Of a stretch of 64,000 bases of DNA, positions 8,665-18,763 are shown piece after piece (the first letter of the stretch is position 1; every line of letters begins with the position of its first letter). The notes under the pieces were generated by a model, which did not search any database, was not told the DNA's origin, and saw nothing but the letters and a program-made list of their open reading frames with translations. The DNA lies in assembly GCA_020638555.1 (NCBI GenBank), contig JACKII010000002.1, positions 1,116,001 through 1,180,000 of the forward strand, read 5' to 3'. Position numbers and translations under genes: made by a program. Origin of the DNA: Alphaproteobacteria bacterium. GTDB taxonomy: Bacteria; Pseudomonadota; Alphaproteobacteria; Bin95.

Positions 8665-9771
8665 ATGAAGGTTTCCCTGAAGACGATGGGGGGTGCCGCG
8701 GCGGTCGCCACCGCATTGCTGGCCGGCTCCGCGAGTGCGGCCGATGTCGAGTGGCGCATCACCTCCACCTGGCCGACCGGCATCAATCTCAGCGACGCGG
8801 ATAACCATTTCGTCAAGCTGGTGAACGACCTGGGCGGCGATCGGTTCCAGGTCAAATACTTCCCCGGCGGCGCGCTGGTCGGTGCCATGGAAGTGTTCGA
8901 CACGGCGTCCGCCGGCAATGTCGATGCGACGATCGAGTGGGCCGGCTATTGGGCCGGCCGGGATTCGGCGTTTGCCTTGCTCGGTGCCTATCCGATGTTG
9001 TTCACGCTGGGCGACTATCGCATCTGGTACCAGGATTATGGCGGCCGCGAACTGTTCGACGAGGTCTATGGCAAGTTCAACATGAAGTATCTTCTGTTGA
9101 ACGTCATCAACATGGAGTCCGGGATCCGATCCAGCAAGCCGCTGAAAACGCTGGAGGATCTCAAAGGGCTGCGGATCCGCATGTCCGGCCGGCCGCAAGG
9201 CGTCATTCTCGATAAGCTGGGCGCGGTGCAGGTGCAGTTGCCGGGCGGCGAGGTCTACCAGGCGTTGGAGCGCGGCGTCATCGACGCGGCCGAGTTCTCG
9301 ACCCCCGGCGTCGACTGGAGCCTGGGCTTCCAGGAGATCACCACCAATTGGATGGTGCCGGGCTGGCACCAACCGGGTTCCACCGGCGGCATCGCCATCA
9401 ATCTGGATTCCTGGAACGCGCTCGACGACTGGACCAAGAACCTGTTGCGGACGGCCGCCGACGCCACGCTCGCCTGGACGTTTGGCCATTTCGAGCGCAT
9501 CAACGCGGAAAAGACGACCGAATTCGTCAAACGCGGCACGGAGGTGGACAGGATCTCGGACGCGGAACTCGACCGTCTGCAAGGCATGGCGAACGCGGTG
9601 CTGGTGGAGCAGAGTTGCGAGAACCCCCTGTTCGCCAAGGTGGCCTATTCTCAGGTTGATTTCCTGCAAAAATACCGCGATTGGCGGGCCATGGCGGCGC
9701 CCTTTGGCGTCGGTCGCAACATCGCCAACATGCCCGACCTGGAGGCGATCAAGAAGTGCATGGACCAATAA
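8665..9771 (+). CDS. dctP: TRAP substrate-binding protein (DctP, TakP-like)
   Basis: A 368-residue periplasmic binding protein with a Sec signal peptide ending at about ...GSASA-AD (residues 20-25). The ribosome-binding site is GGGAG. The RIRMSG motif near residue 172 supplies the arginine that binds the substrate carboxylate in TRAP proteins, followed by LPGGEVYQALERGVIDAAEF (about 192-211), typical of the TakP/2-oxo-acid group. Predicted ligand: a 2-oxo or hydroxy carboxylic acid, inferred from family only. It is the last gene of the TRAP operon, before a terminator. A distant paralogue without permeases lies at 33051. Confidence 0.93.
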   Translation: MKVSLKTMGGAAAVATALLAGSASAADVEWRITSTWPTGINLSDADNHFVKLVNDLGGDRFQVKYFPGGALVGAMEVFDTASAGNVDATIEWAGYWAGRDSAFALLGAYPMLFTLGDYRIWYQDYGGRELFDEVYGKFNMKYLLLNVINMESGIRSSKPLKTLEDLKGLRIRMSGRPQGVILDKLGAVQVQLPGGEVYQALERGVIDAAEFSTPGVDWSLGFQEITTNWMVPGWHQPGSTGGIAINLDSWNALDDWTKNLLRTAADATLAWTFGHFERINAEKTTEFVKRGTEVDRISDAELDRLQGMANAVLVEQSCENPLFAKVAYSQVDFLQKYRDWRAMAAPFGVGRNIANMPDLEAIKKCMDQ

Positions 9772-9808
9772 CCGCGCCCGCGCCCCGGCGGCGCTGACCG
9801 GTTGAGCG

Positions 9809-9849
9809 ATCCCCGGATCGGCCGCAACGGCCGGACCGGGGATTTTTTT
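9809..9849 (+). terminator. Rho-independent terminator after TRAP operon
   Basis: The outer stem ATCCCCGG/CCGGGGAT and inner stem GGCCG/CGGCC enclose a CAA loop and are followed by seven T residues (9843-9849). It lies 38 bp after the dctP stop and is the clearest intrinsic terminator in the window. Confidence 0.92.
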
Positions 9850-9996
9850 GCGCCAAGGGCGAGGCCCTCCGTCGGGCAAAATCTGGCGGCGAATGGCCCG
9901 GGGCGTTTCCGTGTTCGCAACGCCCCTGGATCGCGCTGCCGCCAGGCGCTAGGGTCTGGGCCGACACGGATTTCGCGCAAGCCAGGAGCCTCCCCC

Positions 9997-11016
9997 ATGA
10001 CCATCCAGTTCGGCGTTATGAACCGCGGCCAGTACAACTGGGGCGACGACATGCGGGCGCGCTTCGGCGAGTTGATGGAGCAGGCGCGCCTTGCCGACCG
10101 GCTGGGCTATGACAGCTTCATGAAGGGCTCGCACTTTTCCAGCTATCCGCTGCACGATTTCAACCAGATCGCCTATATGGGCCGGCTCACGGCGGAGTGT
10201 CCGAACCTGCGCCTGATCGCCGGCATCGTGCTGATGCCGCTGCACAAGCCGCTGGATATCGCCGAGCAGTTCGCGAATATCGACCTGATGAGCGGCGGCA
10301 AGCTGATCTTCGGCTGCGGCCTCGGCTATCGCGACGTGGAGTTCAAGGCGTTCGGGATCGAGCGCAAGAACATCGCCCGGCACATGGAAGAGAATATCAC
10401 CGCCGTCCGCCGGCTCTGGACCGAGACCGATGTCAACATGAAGGGGACGGGTTGGGAATTGGTGGACGCCAATGTCTCGATCAAACCGGTGCAGTCGCCG
10501 CCGCCTTTCTGGATTGGCGCCAACGCCGACAAGGCGATCGAGCGCGCGGCGCGGCTGGTGGATGCCTGGTTCGTCTCGCCGCACAACCGCATCGACACGA
10601 CCCAGCGGCAGTTGGAGGTCTACAGGCGCGCGCTGGATGCGGCGGGCAAACCCTTCCCGGGCGAGTTTCCGATGATGCGCGAATGCTGCATCGCGCCGAC
10701 CCATGACGAGGCCATGAAAATCGCCAAGGATTATCTGGTGCACAAATATGCCGCCTACCACCAGTGGGGGCAGGACAAGGCCATGCCCGAAGGCGACAAC
10801 GACCTGGGCATGGACATGGACGAGTTGATGAAGGATCGCTTCCTGGTCGGCACGCCGGCCGAGGTGACGGACCAAATCCTCAAGACCGTGCGCGAGTGCC
10901 AGACCAATCACATCGTTCTGGGCGTGCAGTTCCCGGACATGCCGCACAGCCTGGTCTGCGATCAGATGCAGTTGCTGGCGGAAGAGGTGTTCCCGGCCGT
11001 GCGCGCGGCGCTCTAG
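9997..11016 (+). CDS. LLM class flavin-dependent oxidoreductase
   Basis: A 339-residue luciferase-like monooxygenase. It begins IQFGVMNRGQYNW and has ARLADRLGYDSFMKG (about residues 28-42) and the GGKLIFGCGLGYRDVEFKAFG segment (about 100-120), typical of LLM enzymes. The ATG at 9997 is chosen because AGGAG lies about 10 bases upstream; longer in-frame extensions would run into the terminator region. Substrate unknown. It is the second of four LLM genes in the window and may head a short operon with the two small genes that follow (15 and 25 bp gaps). Confidence 0.88.
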   Translation: MTIQFGVMNRGQYNWGDDMRARFGELMEQARLADRLGYDSFMKGSHFSSYPLHDFNQIAYMGRLTAECPNLRLIAGIVLMPLHKPLDIAEQFANIDLMSGGKLIFGCGLGYRDVEFKAFGIERKNIARHMEENITAVRRLWTETDVNMKGTGWELVDANVSIKPVQSPPPFWIGANADKAIERAARLVDAWFVSPHNRIDTTQRQLEVYRRALDAAGKPFPGEFPMMRECCIAPTHDEAMKIAKDYLVHKYAAYHQWGQDKAMPEGDNDLGMDMDELMKDRFLVGTPAEVTDQILKTVRECQTNHIVLGVQFPDMPHSLVCDQMQLLAEEVFPAVRAAL

Positions 11017-11030
11017 GCGGCTTCCAGGGC

Positions 11031-11429
11031 ATGCAACCGGCCCGCCTGCGCGCCCGCCTCTGGGTGGAGGCCTGCCTGGGCGCGTGCCGCGCGGCGGGCG
11101 TGTTTGCCACCGTGCTGGCCCGCGGCGACGCGGACGCCGGCACCGTGCTGCTGAAATGGCGCCGCACCGATGGCTCCGGCGGCGTGCTCTCGCCGTATTC
11201 GTCACCGGACGGCGTGCGGATTTGGCTGCCGGCCACCGGCCAGGAGCCGGTCGCCGAAGCCGAGGCAGATGCCTACTGGCAACGCCAGAAGGATCGCGAC
11301 CCGGATGTCTGGGTGGTGGAAGTCGAGAGCGAGACCCTGTGGCACCCGCTCCAGGAGCCGATTGACCTGAACCATAACAGTGACCATAACGCGTTACAAG
11401 AAAAGGCAAAAAGCCTGTTCAGACGTTGA
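11031..11429 (+). CDS. DUF1491-family protein
   Basis: A 132-residue soluble protein matching the DUF1491 pattern: LRARLWVEACLGACRAAG at the N-terminus, VLARGDADAGTVLLKW in the middle, then an EAEADAYWQRQKDRDPDVWVVEVE block (about residues 82-105). The family is largely alphaproteobacterial and has no known function. No catalytic motif is apparent. It starts 14 bp after the LLM stop without a clear ribosome-binding site, so expression may depend on read-through from the LLM gene. Confidence 0.75.
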   Translation: MQPARLRARLWVEACLGACRAAGVFATVLARGDADAGTVLLKWRRTDGSGGVLSPYSSPDGVRIWLPATGQEPVAEAEADAYWQRQKDRDPDVWVVEVESETLWHPLQEPIDLNHNSDHNALQEKAKSLFRR

Positions 11430-11454
11430 ATCCTTCGTGCAAGGAGAGAGAGTG

Positions 11455-11793
11455 ATGATCATGGCGGACCCGTTGCCCAAATGTATCTTATTGGTGGTTT
11501 GCGAGATTTGTCCCACAGTCGAGGACGAATGGAATACTTGGTACGACGAAGTGCATTTGCCGGCAGCACTCGCCTGTCCCGGCGTGATTTGCGGTGCGCG
11601 CTATAAGTCCGAAGGGGCGCTGCTTTGGACGGAACAGGGCCGCCGCGAGGTCCGGGACACGGTGACCTATGCCACGATTTACGAGGTCGAAGGACCCGAA
11701 GTCTTGGAAACGCCGGAATTTCGGGCCATGGCGGGGTGGTATCAGTTCAAGGAGCACATTTCGGCCCGCACCCAGATCCTGCGCCAGTTGTAG
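11455..11793 (+). CDS. Small dimeric alpha-beta barrel-type protein
   Basis: A protein of about 112 residues. The ATG at 11455 is chosen because AAGGAGAG lies seven bases upstream. The pattern CILLVVCEICPTVEDEWNTWYDEVHLPAALACPGV resembles the EthD/DUF4286-like ferredoxin-fold proteins, which often act as small monooxygenase or isomerase partners in catabolic operons. No clear catalytic residues can be assigned. It follows the DUF1491 gene and ends before the convergent enoyl-CoA hydratase gene. Function unknown. Confidence 0.65.
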   Translation: MIMADPLPKCILLVVCEICPTVEDEWNTWYDEVHLPAALACPGVICGARYKSEGALLWTEQGRREVRDTVTYATIYEVEGPEVLETPEFRAMAGWYQFKEHISARTQILRQL

Positions 11794-11872
11794 GCGTGGC
11801 GCCCGAACGGCCACCGACCGGGGCCGTTCGGGCTGAAGCCGGGGGCGGTAGGTACTCCGCGGTCCCTTGCGG

Positions 11873-12676
11873 TCAGTCGCCCTTGAAGGCCGGCTTGCGG
11901 CGTTCGCCGAAGGCGGTGACGGCCTCCTGGTGATCGCGGGTCATGTTCGACTGCGTCTCCAGGCTGATGGAGAGGTCCATCATCGAATGCGCCAACTGGC
12001 GCAGCGGGATGTTGACCGTCCGCTTGGTCCAGTTGATCGACTTCGAGGCGCCGGTCGCGAGGCGATGGGCGAGGCCATAAACCTTCTCGTCCAGCTGGTC
12101 CGCCGGCACGACGTGGTTGATGAGGCCGATGCGTTCCGCCTCGGTCGCGCTCATCAGGTCGCCGGTCAGCAGATATTCCTTGGCGCGGGCGAAGCCGACC
12201 AGTTGCGGCCAGATCAGCGCGCCGCCGTCGCCCGCCACCAGGCCGGCATTCACATGCGGATCGCCGATCTTGGCGTGTTCGGCGGCAATGATGATGTCGC
12301 AGAGCAGCGCCACCGTGGCGCCGAGGCCGACGGCGTGGCCGTTGACGCGGGCAATCACCGGCTTTTCGCACTCCAGGAGGCGATAGACGATGCGCCGAGC
12401 CTCCGGCATGCCCTTGTCCCAGAGGGCGTGGTCGTCGATCTTCTTCTGCATGCCCGGCACGTCGCCGCCGGCGGAGAACGCCTTGCCATTGCCGGTGAGC
12501 ACGGCGACCTTGACCCGGTCGTCGTCGTTCACCTTGTCCCAGATGGTCGACATGGTGGTGTGCATGCCGGCGGTGAAGGCGTTCAGCCGGTCCGGCTGGT
12601 TCAGGCGGATGGTGAGAACCTCGCCATCCAGTTCCGTTTCCACATCCTGATACTGTTCGTAGCCTGTGACGGCCAT
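11873..12676 (-). CDS. Enoyl-CoA hydratase/isomerase family protein
   Basis: A 267-residue crotonase-fold enzyme acting on acyl-CoA thioesters. The oxyanion-hole motif AFSAGGDVPGMQ (about residues 65-76) and GHAVGLGATVALLCDIIIAA (about 113-132) are clear. The second catalytic stretch is KIGDPHVNAGLVAGDGG (about 136-152). Typical crotonase glutamates are not all obvious, so hydratase, isomerase or another activity is possible. It lies 39 bp after the hydroxy-acid dehydrogenase gene on the same strand, probably as one operon. Confidence 0.9.
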   Translation of the reverse strand: MAVTGYEQYQDVETELDGEVLTIRLNQPDRLNAFTAGMHTTMSTIWDKVNDDDRVKVAVLTGNGKAFSAGGDVPGMQKKIDDHALWDKGMPEARRIVYRLLECEKPVIARVNGHAVGLGATVALLCDIIIAAEHAKIGDPHVNAGLVAGDGGALIWPQLVGFARAKEYLLTGDLMSATEAERIGLINHVVPADQLDEKVYGLAHRLATGASKSINWTKRTVNIPLRQLAHSMMDLSISLETQSNMTRDHQEAVTAFGERRKPAFKGD

Positions 12677-12715
12677 GGCGGTTTCCTCCGTTGCGGATTG
12701 CGATGCGGGCGGGCC

Positions 12716-13891
12716 TCAGACGCGGGCGTTGCGGCCTTCCGGGTCCCAGTGCAGGAAGTCCGGGCCGCATTCGCGCAGCACCGGGCAGCCGACCTGGGCC
12801 ATGATCTTGTTGATCTCGTCGCGCACGATGCCGATGGCCTTGGTCGCGCCCGCCTCGCCGCCGGCGACGACGCCATAAAGGGTCGGCCGGCCCAGGAAGA
12901 CGAATTTGGCGCCGCTCGCCAGTGCCACCAGAATATCGGAGCCGCGGCGGACACCGCCGTCCATCATCAGGGTCATGCGGTCGCCGACCGCCGCGTCGAG
13001 CGCCGGCAGCACGTCCAGGGCCGACGGCGCGCGGTCGAGCTGGCGGGCGCCGTGGTTGGAGACGATCAGGCCGTCGACGCCCAGGTCGGCGGCGCGCTTG
13101 GCGTCGTCGACCCGCATCACGCCCTTCAGCACCAACGGGCGCTTCCAGAGCTTGCGGAAATTCTCGACGTCTTTCCAGGTGATGCTGTTCGGCAGTTGGC
13201 TCGCCATGAACTCGCCCACCTGGTCGGCATTGGAACCGGCGGGCGCGTAGCGCTGCCAGTTCTCGCACATGGCGATGCCGGTCTCCAGATAGTCCTTGAG
13301 CCAGAGCGGCCGGCGCAGCGCGTCCAGCTTGGTGCCGAGCGAGAGTTTCAGCGGCCGGCCGAAGCCGTTGCGGCGGTTGCGCTCGCGGTTGGAGCCGGTC
13401 GGCACGTCGACGGTGACCACCAGGACCGGGATGTTCAGGCCGTCGGCGCGGCGGATCATGTCCTCGGCGATGGACCGGTCGCGGGCGGTGTAGAGCTGGT
13501 ACCAGCCATGGTCGGGCGCCGTGGCGGCCATTTCCTCCATGGAGGCGTTGGAGGCGCCGGACATGATGAAGGGAATGTTGGCGTCGCGGGCCGCACGGCA
13601 GAGCATCATGTCGCCGCCGCGCCGGTAATTGCCGACGCCGCCGGTGGGTGCGATGCCCCAGGCGCTGGAATAGGTGCGGCCGAACAGGTCGGTCTCCTGG
13701 TCCAGCCTGGTGGTGACGTCGACCATGTAGCGCGGCACCAGTGGGCGCTGGCGAAACGCGTCTTCGTTGCGGACCAGCCCGTTTTCGTCATCGACGCCGC
13801 CCTCGATGAAATCGTAGATCAGCTTCGGCACCCGCCGCTTGGCGAGCACACGGAGGTCATCGAGATTGACGCAATTGTCGATGGCGGGCAT
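12716..13891 (-). CDS. FMN-dependent alpha-hydroxy-acid dehydrogenase
   Basis: A 391-residue enzyme of the L-lactate dehydrogenase/glycolate oxidase family. The start is the ATG giving MPAIDNCVNLDDLRVLAKRRVP, which matches the family N-terminus; an upstream in-frame extension would cross the operator-like dyad. The active-site His-Gly-Ala-Arg is seen in IVSNHGARQLDRAPSALDV, and the FMN phosphate site in MDGGVRRGSDILVALASGA. The reaction is oxidation of a 2-hydroxy acid to a 2-oxo acid; the exact acid is unknown. It is co-directional with the crotonase downstream. Confidence 0.9.
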   Translation of the reverse strand: MPAIDNCVNLDDLRVLAKRRVPKLIYDFIEGGVDDENGLVRNEDAFRQRPLVPRYMVDVTTRLDQETDLFGRTYSSAWGIAPTGGVGNYRRGGDMMLCRAARDANIPFIMSGASNASMEEMAATAPDHGWYQLYTARDRSIAEDMIRRADGLNIPVLVVTVDVPTGSNRERNRRNGFGRPLKLSLGTKLDALRRPLWLKDYLETGIAMCENWQRYAPAGSNADQVGEFMASQLPNSITWKDVENFRKLWKRPLVLKGVMRVDDAKRAADLGVDGLIVSNHGARQLDRAPSALDVLPALDAAVGDRMTLMMDGGVRRGSDILVALASGAKFVFLGRPTLYGVVAGGEAGATKAIGIVRDEINKIMAQVGCPVLRECGPDFLHWDPEGRNARV

Positions 13892-13936
13892 GGGCGGCGG
13901 CTCCTGACCCTCCGACCGGGGGAGGGGTGTTCGGTC

Positions 13937-13962
13937 ATTGGTTTGCTTTGCCAATAGCAAAC
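13937..13962. promoter_or_regulatory. Operator-like dyad upstream of hydroxy-acid dehydrogenase
   Basis: GTTTGCT (13941-13947) and AGCAAAC (13956-13962) form a 7-bp perfect inverted repeat. It is interlocked with ATTGG/CCAAT, whose left arm begins at 13937. It lies about 50-70 bp upstream of the minus-strand start, as expected for a repressor site. The regulator is not in the window. Confidence 0.4.
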
Positions 13963-14005
13963 TACCGCTGGCCCGCGCGGGCAAGGCCCAATCGGGCGCA
14001 GGAGG

Positions 14006-14818
14006 CTATGCCAGCGCGCCCGACAGCAGGATCCCGCCGCCCCAGGCCGTCAGCACAACGCCCAGGCCATAGCCGAGCCAGTGGGCCGCAGGCACGGTTT
14101 TCTCTAGCAGGACATAAAGCGCGAGGCCGCCGATCCACCAGAGATTCATGATGCCGCCGAAAAACAGCAGCGCCATCAGGAACCAGCAGCAGCCGAGGCA
14201 AAAGGCGCCATGGTCCAGGCCCATGACGAGGGCGCCCTTCCAGCCCGGCCGCCAGCGGGTCATGAGGAAGGACAGCGGCGAGCGGCAATGGCGCAGGCAG
14301 GCCAGCTTCCAGGGCGAGAACTGCCACAGGCCGGCGGCGATCAACAGGCCGCCCCCCAGCCATGGCACGGTGGAGGCCATCATCCCGTTCAGCAGGCCAA
14401 CACGTTCCAGCCCCCATTGCAGGGCGGTGGCGAGCACGCTGAAGCCGGCCCAGGCGGCCAGATAGCCAAAGGTGAAAATCGCAGTGGGCACCGAGGCCTG
14501 GCCGCGTTCGCGTTGCTTCCGGTGGATGCGGGCGAACAGCAGCACGGTCGGGCTGGCGCTCGGCAGCATCATGGCGATCATCATGATCCACCACATGAAG
14601 AACATGACGACGGCATAGGCCGGCGACCAGGGCGCCATGGCGAACGCCATGCGCATGCCGCCGCCCGTCGCCAGATCCAGCCCGGACATGCCGAGCGTCG
14701 ACATGCCGGTGCCGGCGCCGGTGAGCACGAACAGCCAACTGGCCATCGTCACCGCCACCAGAATGGCGATGACGATGAGCCGGTCGCGCCGCAGCGCCTG
14801 TTCCAGAAGGGTTGTCAT
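14006..14818 (-). CDS. DUF2182 integral membrane protein
   Basis: A 270-residue membrane protein of the DUF2182 family, annotated as predicted metal-binding. It has about seven hydrophobic segments, beginning LIVIAILVAVTMASWLFVL (about residues 14-32). The family motif MWWIMMIAMMLPSASP lies near residues 75-90, and a Cys/His-rich C-terminal part (LACLRHCRSP; LGCCWFLMALLFFGG) follows. The function is unestablished; a copper or other metal role is suggested by the residues only. No clear operon partner. Confidence 0.85.
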   Translation of the reverse strand: MTTLLEQALRRDRLIVIAILVAVTMASWLFVLTGAGTGMSTLGMSGLDLATGGGMRMAFAMAPWSPAYAVVMFFMWWIMMIAMMLPSASPTVLLFARIHRKQRERGQASVPTAIFTFGYLAAWAGFSVLATALQWGLERVGLLNGMMASTVPWLGGGLLIAAGLWQFSPWKLACLRHCRSPLSFLMTRWRPGWKGALVMGLDHGAFCLGCCWFLMALLFFGGIMNLWWIGGLALYVLLEKTVPAAHWLGYGLGVVLTAWGGGILLSGALA

Positions 14819-14910
14819 CGGCGCCAGTGTGGCGGAAGGATCAGGCCGCCTTCAACGGGTATTTCGCCAGTGGGAGCTTTGCCCGTGCGGTCGAATGGCA
14901 AGCGCGGCCG

Positions 14911-15666
14911 CTACCCGTTCAGCACCTGGCCGCCGTCGACCGGGATCACGGCGCCGGTGACCCAACGGGCCATGTCGCTGGCCAGGAACAGCGCGACGTC
15001 GGCGATGTCGTCGGGCTCGCCCATGCGGCCGGCGGGAATGCTGGCCAGGATGCGGTCGTAGAGCGGGCGGTTGTTCTGGCGGGTGATGTCCCAGACGCCG
15101 CCCTCGAACTCGATCGAGCCGGGGCAGATGGCGTTGACGCGGATGCCGTCCTTGGCCAGCGCCAGGGCCTGGGTCTGGGCGTAGTGGTTCAGGGCGGCCT
15201 TCACCGCGCCATAGGGCGGGGTGCGCAGGCTGGGCCGCAGGGCCGAGATGGTCGAGATATGGGTGATCGAGCCGCCGCCATTGGCCGCGATCAGCGGTGC
15301 TGCGGCGTGGCTGGCGCGGACGCTCGCCAGAATGTCGACCTCGATGCCGGCGAGCCAGCCGGCGTCGTCGTCGGTGCGGCCGAAGCCGGAAGCGTTGCAG
15401 ACCAGGATGTTGACGCCGCCGATGGCATCGTTGGCGGCGTCGATATAGGCGTCGAGCTGGTTCTTGTCGGCCAGGTCGCAGGCGGCGCCGTGCACCGTGC
15501 CGCCCAGCTCGCGCAGGCTGGCGACGGCGCGCTCCACACCATCGGCACCGCGGGCGCAGAGCGAGACGGCGGCGCCGTTGCGGGCGAACGCCTCGGCGAT
15601 GGCATAGCCGATGCCGCGGCTGCCGCCGGTGATGATCGCGCCTTTGCCGGCAAGGGAAAGAGACAT
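14911..15666 (-). CDS. SDR-family oxidoreductase
   Basis: A 251-residue short-chain dehydrogenase/reductase. The cofactor motif TGGSRGIG is at about residues 14-21, NASG near 91 and the catalytic YxxxK as YGAVKAAL near 158. The C-terminal VTGAVIPVDGGQVLNG is standard. It uses NAD(H) or NADP(H); the substrate cannot be predicted. It is divergent from the LLM gene at 15799 across about 130 bp that shows no strong signals. Confidence 0.9.
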   Translation of the reverse strand: MSLSLAGKGAIITGGSRGIGYAIAEAFARNGAAVSLCARGADGVERAVASLRELGGTVHGAACDLADKNQLDAYIDAANDAIGGVNILVCNASGFGRTDDDAGWLAGIEVDILASVRASHAAAPLIAANGGGSITHISTISALRPSLRTPPYGAVKAALNHYAQTQALALAKDGIRVNAICPGSIEFEGGVWDITRQNNRPLYDRILASIPAGRMGEPDDIADVALFLASDMARWVTGAVIPVDGGQVLNG

Positions 15667-15798
15667 GGGCTGCGGGCTCCTCGACCCCTGGATACTGCGA
15701 GGGCGACGCGGGATGCGCCGCTGTCATTCTTGCTAATGGCGGAAACCCGGGGGGGCAATGGCAAAAGGGCGTCGACAAGCCGGGCGGAATTCGGCCTA

Positions 15799-16833
15799 AT
15801 GCCCGGTATGATTTTGTCTGTCCTCGACCAATCCCCGATTTCCGCGGGCCGGAGCCATCGCGACGCCCTGCAGGAAAGCCTGGAACTGGCCCGGCAGGCC
15901 GATGCGCTGGGATTCCACCGCTATTGGTTTGCCGAACATCACAACAGCCACGGGCTGGCCTGTTCCGCTCCCGAAATCATGATCGCCCGCGTCGCCGCCG
16001 AAACCGAACGCATCCGTGTCGGCTCCGGCGGGGTGATGCTGCCGCATTACGCCTCCTATAAGGTGGCGGAGCAGTTCGCGCTGCTGGAGACGCTGTATCC
16101 GGGCCGGATCGACCTGGGCATCGGCCGGGCGCCGGGCTCGGACCAGCTGACCGCGGCGGCGCTGGCCGGCGAAGGCGGCATGCGCAATATCGACAACTTC
16201 CCGCGCCAGGTGCAGGAGGTCGCGCTCTATCTGAAGGACCAGATCCCGGAAGGCCATCCCTTCGCCCGCGTCCATGCGGTGCCGACGCCGGAGAAGATTC
16301 CGGAAATGTGGATGCTGGGCTCGTCCGACTATTCGGCGACGGTGGCGGCCGTGCTGGGCCTGCCCTTCTGCTTTGCCCATTTCATCGCCGGCCCGGTGGG
16401 GGCCAAGGTGATGGAGGCGTTCCGCGGCCATTATCGCCCGTCGCCGGACTATCCGGAGCCGACCGCAAGTGTCGCCGCGCATGTGATCTGCGCGCCGACC
16501 ATGGAGGAGGCGGACCGGCTGGCCCGCGGCCGCGACGTCTGGCGGCTGCGCCTCGACCGGGGCATGTTCGCGCCCTTCCCGACGCCGGAGGAGGCGGACG
16601 CGGTTCTGGCCGAGATCGGCGACTGGGAACGCCAGCGCATCGCCAGCGCCCGCAGCCAGCAGATCATCGGCGATCCCGAGCACTGCAAGCGCGCGATCGA
16701 GGCGCTGGCGACGGAATACGGGGTTGATGAGGTTGTGATCGTGACCATTACCCACGACTTTGCCGCGCGATGCCGCTCCTATGCGTTGCTGGCGGATGCG
16801 TTCGCCTTGACGTCCGCGGCTCGCGCCGCGTAA
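15799..16833 (+). CDS. LLM class flavin-dependent oxidoreductase (MsnO8-type)
   Basis: A luciferase-like monooxygenase of about 344 residues. The start MPGMILSVLDQSPISAG and the RYWFAEHHNSHGLACSAPEIM block (about residues 41-61) define the group that includes the bacterial luciferase-like MsnO8 proteins. The GRIDLGIGRAPGSDQLTA segment is at about 101-118. Two in-frame ATGs, 15799 and 15808, are possible; neither has a good ribosome-binding site. Substrate unknown. The OppD-type ATPase gene starts 57 bp downstream. Confidence 0.85.
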   Translation: MPGMILSVLDQSPISAGRSHRDALQESLELARQADALGFHRYWFAEHHNSHGLACSAPEIMIARVAAETERIRVGSGGVMLPHYASYKVAEQFALLETLYPGRIDLGIGRAPGSDQLTAAALAGEGGMRNIDNFPRQVQEVALYLKDQIPEGHPFARVHAVPTPEKIPEMWMLGSSDYSATVAAVLGLPFCFAHFIAGPVGAKVMEAFRGHYRPSPDYPEPTASVAAHVICAPTMEEADRLARGRDVWRLRLDRGMFAPFPTPEEADAVLAEIGDWERQRIASARSQQIIGDPEHCKRAIEALATEYGVDEVVIVTITHDFAARCRSYALLADAFALTSAARAA

Positions 16834-16890
16834 CACTGAACCTCAATGAAGGGCAAAAGTCCCTCCACTCACTGACGGTAGAACAGGGCC

Positions 16891-17796
<906 letters not shown>

Positions 17797-17800
17797 CGCC

Positions 17801-18739
17801 ATGGCCACGAATGGAAGCGCGACCCAGCCCCTGCTGGAAGTCGAGAATCTGGTTACCCGCTTCGACATCCGTCGGGGCCTGTTCGGCGGCGTGACCGGCC
17901 GGGTGCATGCGGTCGACGACATCACGTTCCACATCGACCCGCGCGAGACGCTGGCGGTGGTGGGCGAGAGCGGTTGCGGCAAGTCCACCACGGGACGCTC
18001 GATCCTGAAACTGGTGCCGATCACCCGCGGCAAGGTGGCGTTCGAGGGCCAGGACATCACCCACCTGACGCCCAAGCAGATGCGGCCGTTGCGGCGCGAA
18101 ATGCAGATGATCTTCCAGGATCCGTTCGCCTCGCTGAACCCGCGCATGACCGCGGGCGAGGCCATTGCCGAGCCGATGCGGGTGCACGGGCTCGAAAGCG
18201 GCTCGGCCCTGCGCGACAAGGTTGCCGGCCTGCTGACCCGCGTCGGCCTGCTGCCGGAACACGCCAGCCGCTATCCGCACGAATTCTCCGGCGGCCAGCG
18301 CCAGCGCGTCTGCATCGCCCGCGCGTTGGGGCTGGAGCCGAAGCTGATCGTGGCGGACGAAGCGGTCAGCGCGCTCGACGTGACGATCAAGGCGCAGGTG
18401 ATCAACCTGATGATGGACCTGCAGGACGAATTCGGCATCGCCTTCCTGTTCATCAGCCACGACATGGCGGTGGTGGAGCGCATCAGCCACCGGGTGGTGG
18501 TGATGTATCTGGGCCGGATCGTCGAGATCGGCACGCGCCGGCAGGTGTTCGAAAACCCGACCCACCCCTACACCAAGAAGCTGCTGGGCGCGGTGCCGGT
18601 CGCCGACCCGCGCCTGCGCCGCACCGACCGGGCCCTGAACACGGACGAGATTCCCTCGCCGGTGAAACCGCCCGGCTTCGAGCCGCCTGCGGTGGTGATG
18701 AACGAGATCGAGCCGGGCCACCTGGTGGCGGCGGAATAG
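17801..18739 (+). CDS. Oligopeptide-type ABC transporter ATP-binding protein (OppF/DppF-like)
   Basis: A 312-residue partner ATPase. The start is the ATG at 17801, four bases after the OppD stop. Walker A GESGCGKST is at about residues 56-64, the signature FSGGQRQR follows, and Walker B reads IVADEAVSALD, so the usual proline-threonine of DEPT is Ala-Val, as is common in OppF. The terminal THPYTKKLLGAVP segment matches the family. It ends at a convergent boundary holding a family 1 repeat. The transported substrate cannot be deduced. Confidence 0.93.
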   Translation: MATNGSATQPLLEVENLVTRFDIRRGLFGGVTGRVHAVDDITFHIDPRETLAVVGESGCGKSTTGRSILKLVPITRGKVAFEGQDITHLTPKQMRPLRREMQMIFQDPFASLNPRMTAGEAIAEPMRVHGLESGSALRDKVAGLLTRVGLLPEHASRYPHEFSGGQRQRVCIARALGLEPKLIVADEAVSALDVTIKAQVINLMMDLQDEFGIAFLFISHDMAVVERISHRVVVMYLGRIVEIGTRRQVFENPTHPYTKKLLGAVPVADPRLRRTDRALNTDEIPSPVKPPGFEPPAVVMNEIEPGHLVAAE

Positions 18740-18763
18740 CCCCGGTCGCCTGCTCGCGCGCGG

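Noticed and set aside
14812..15798. Long in-frame extension upstream of the LLM gene at 15799
   Set aside because: It is antisense to the SDR gene and lacks any domain; family alignment supports a start at 15799 or 15808.
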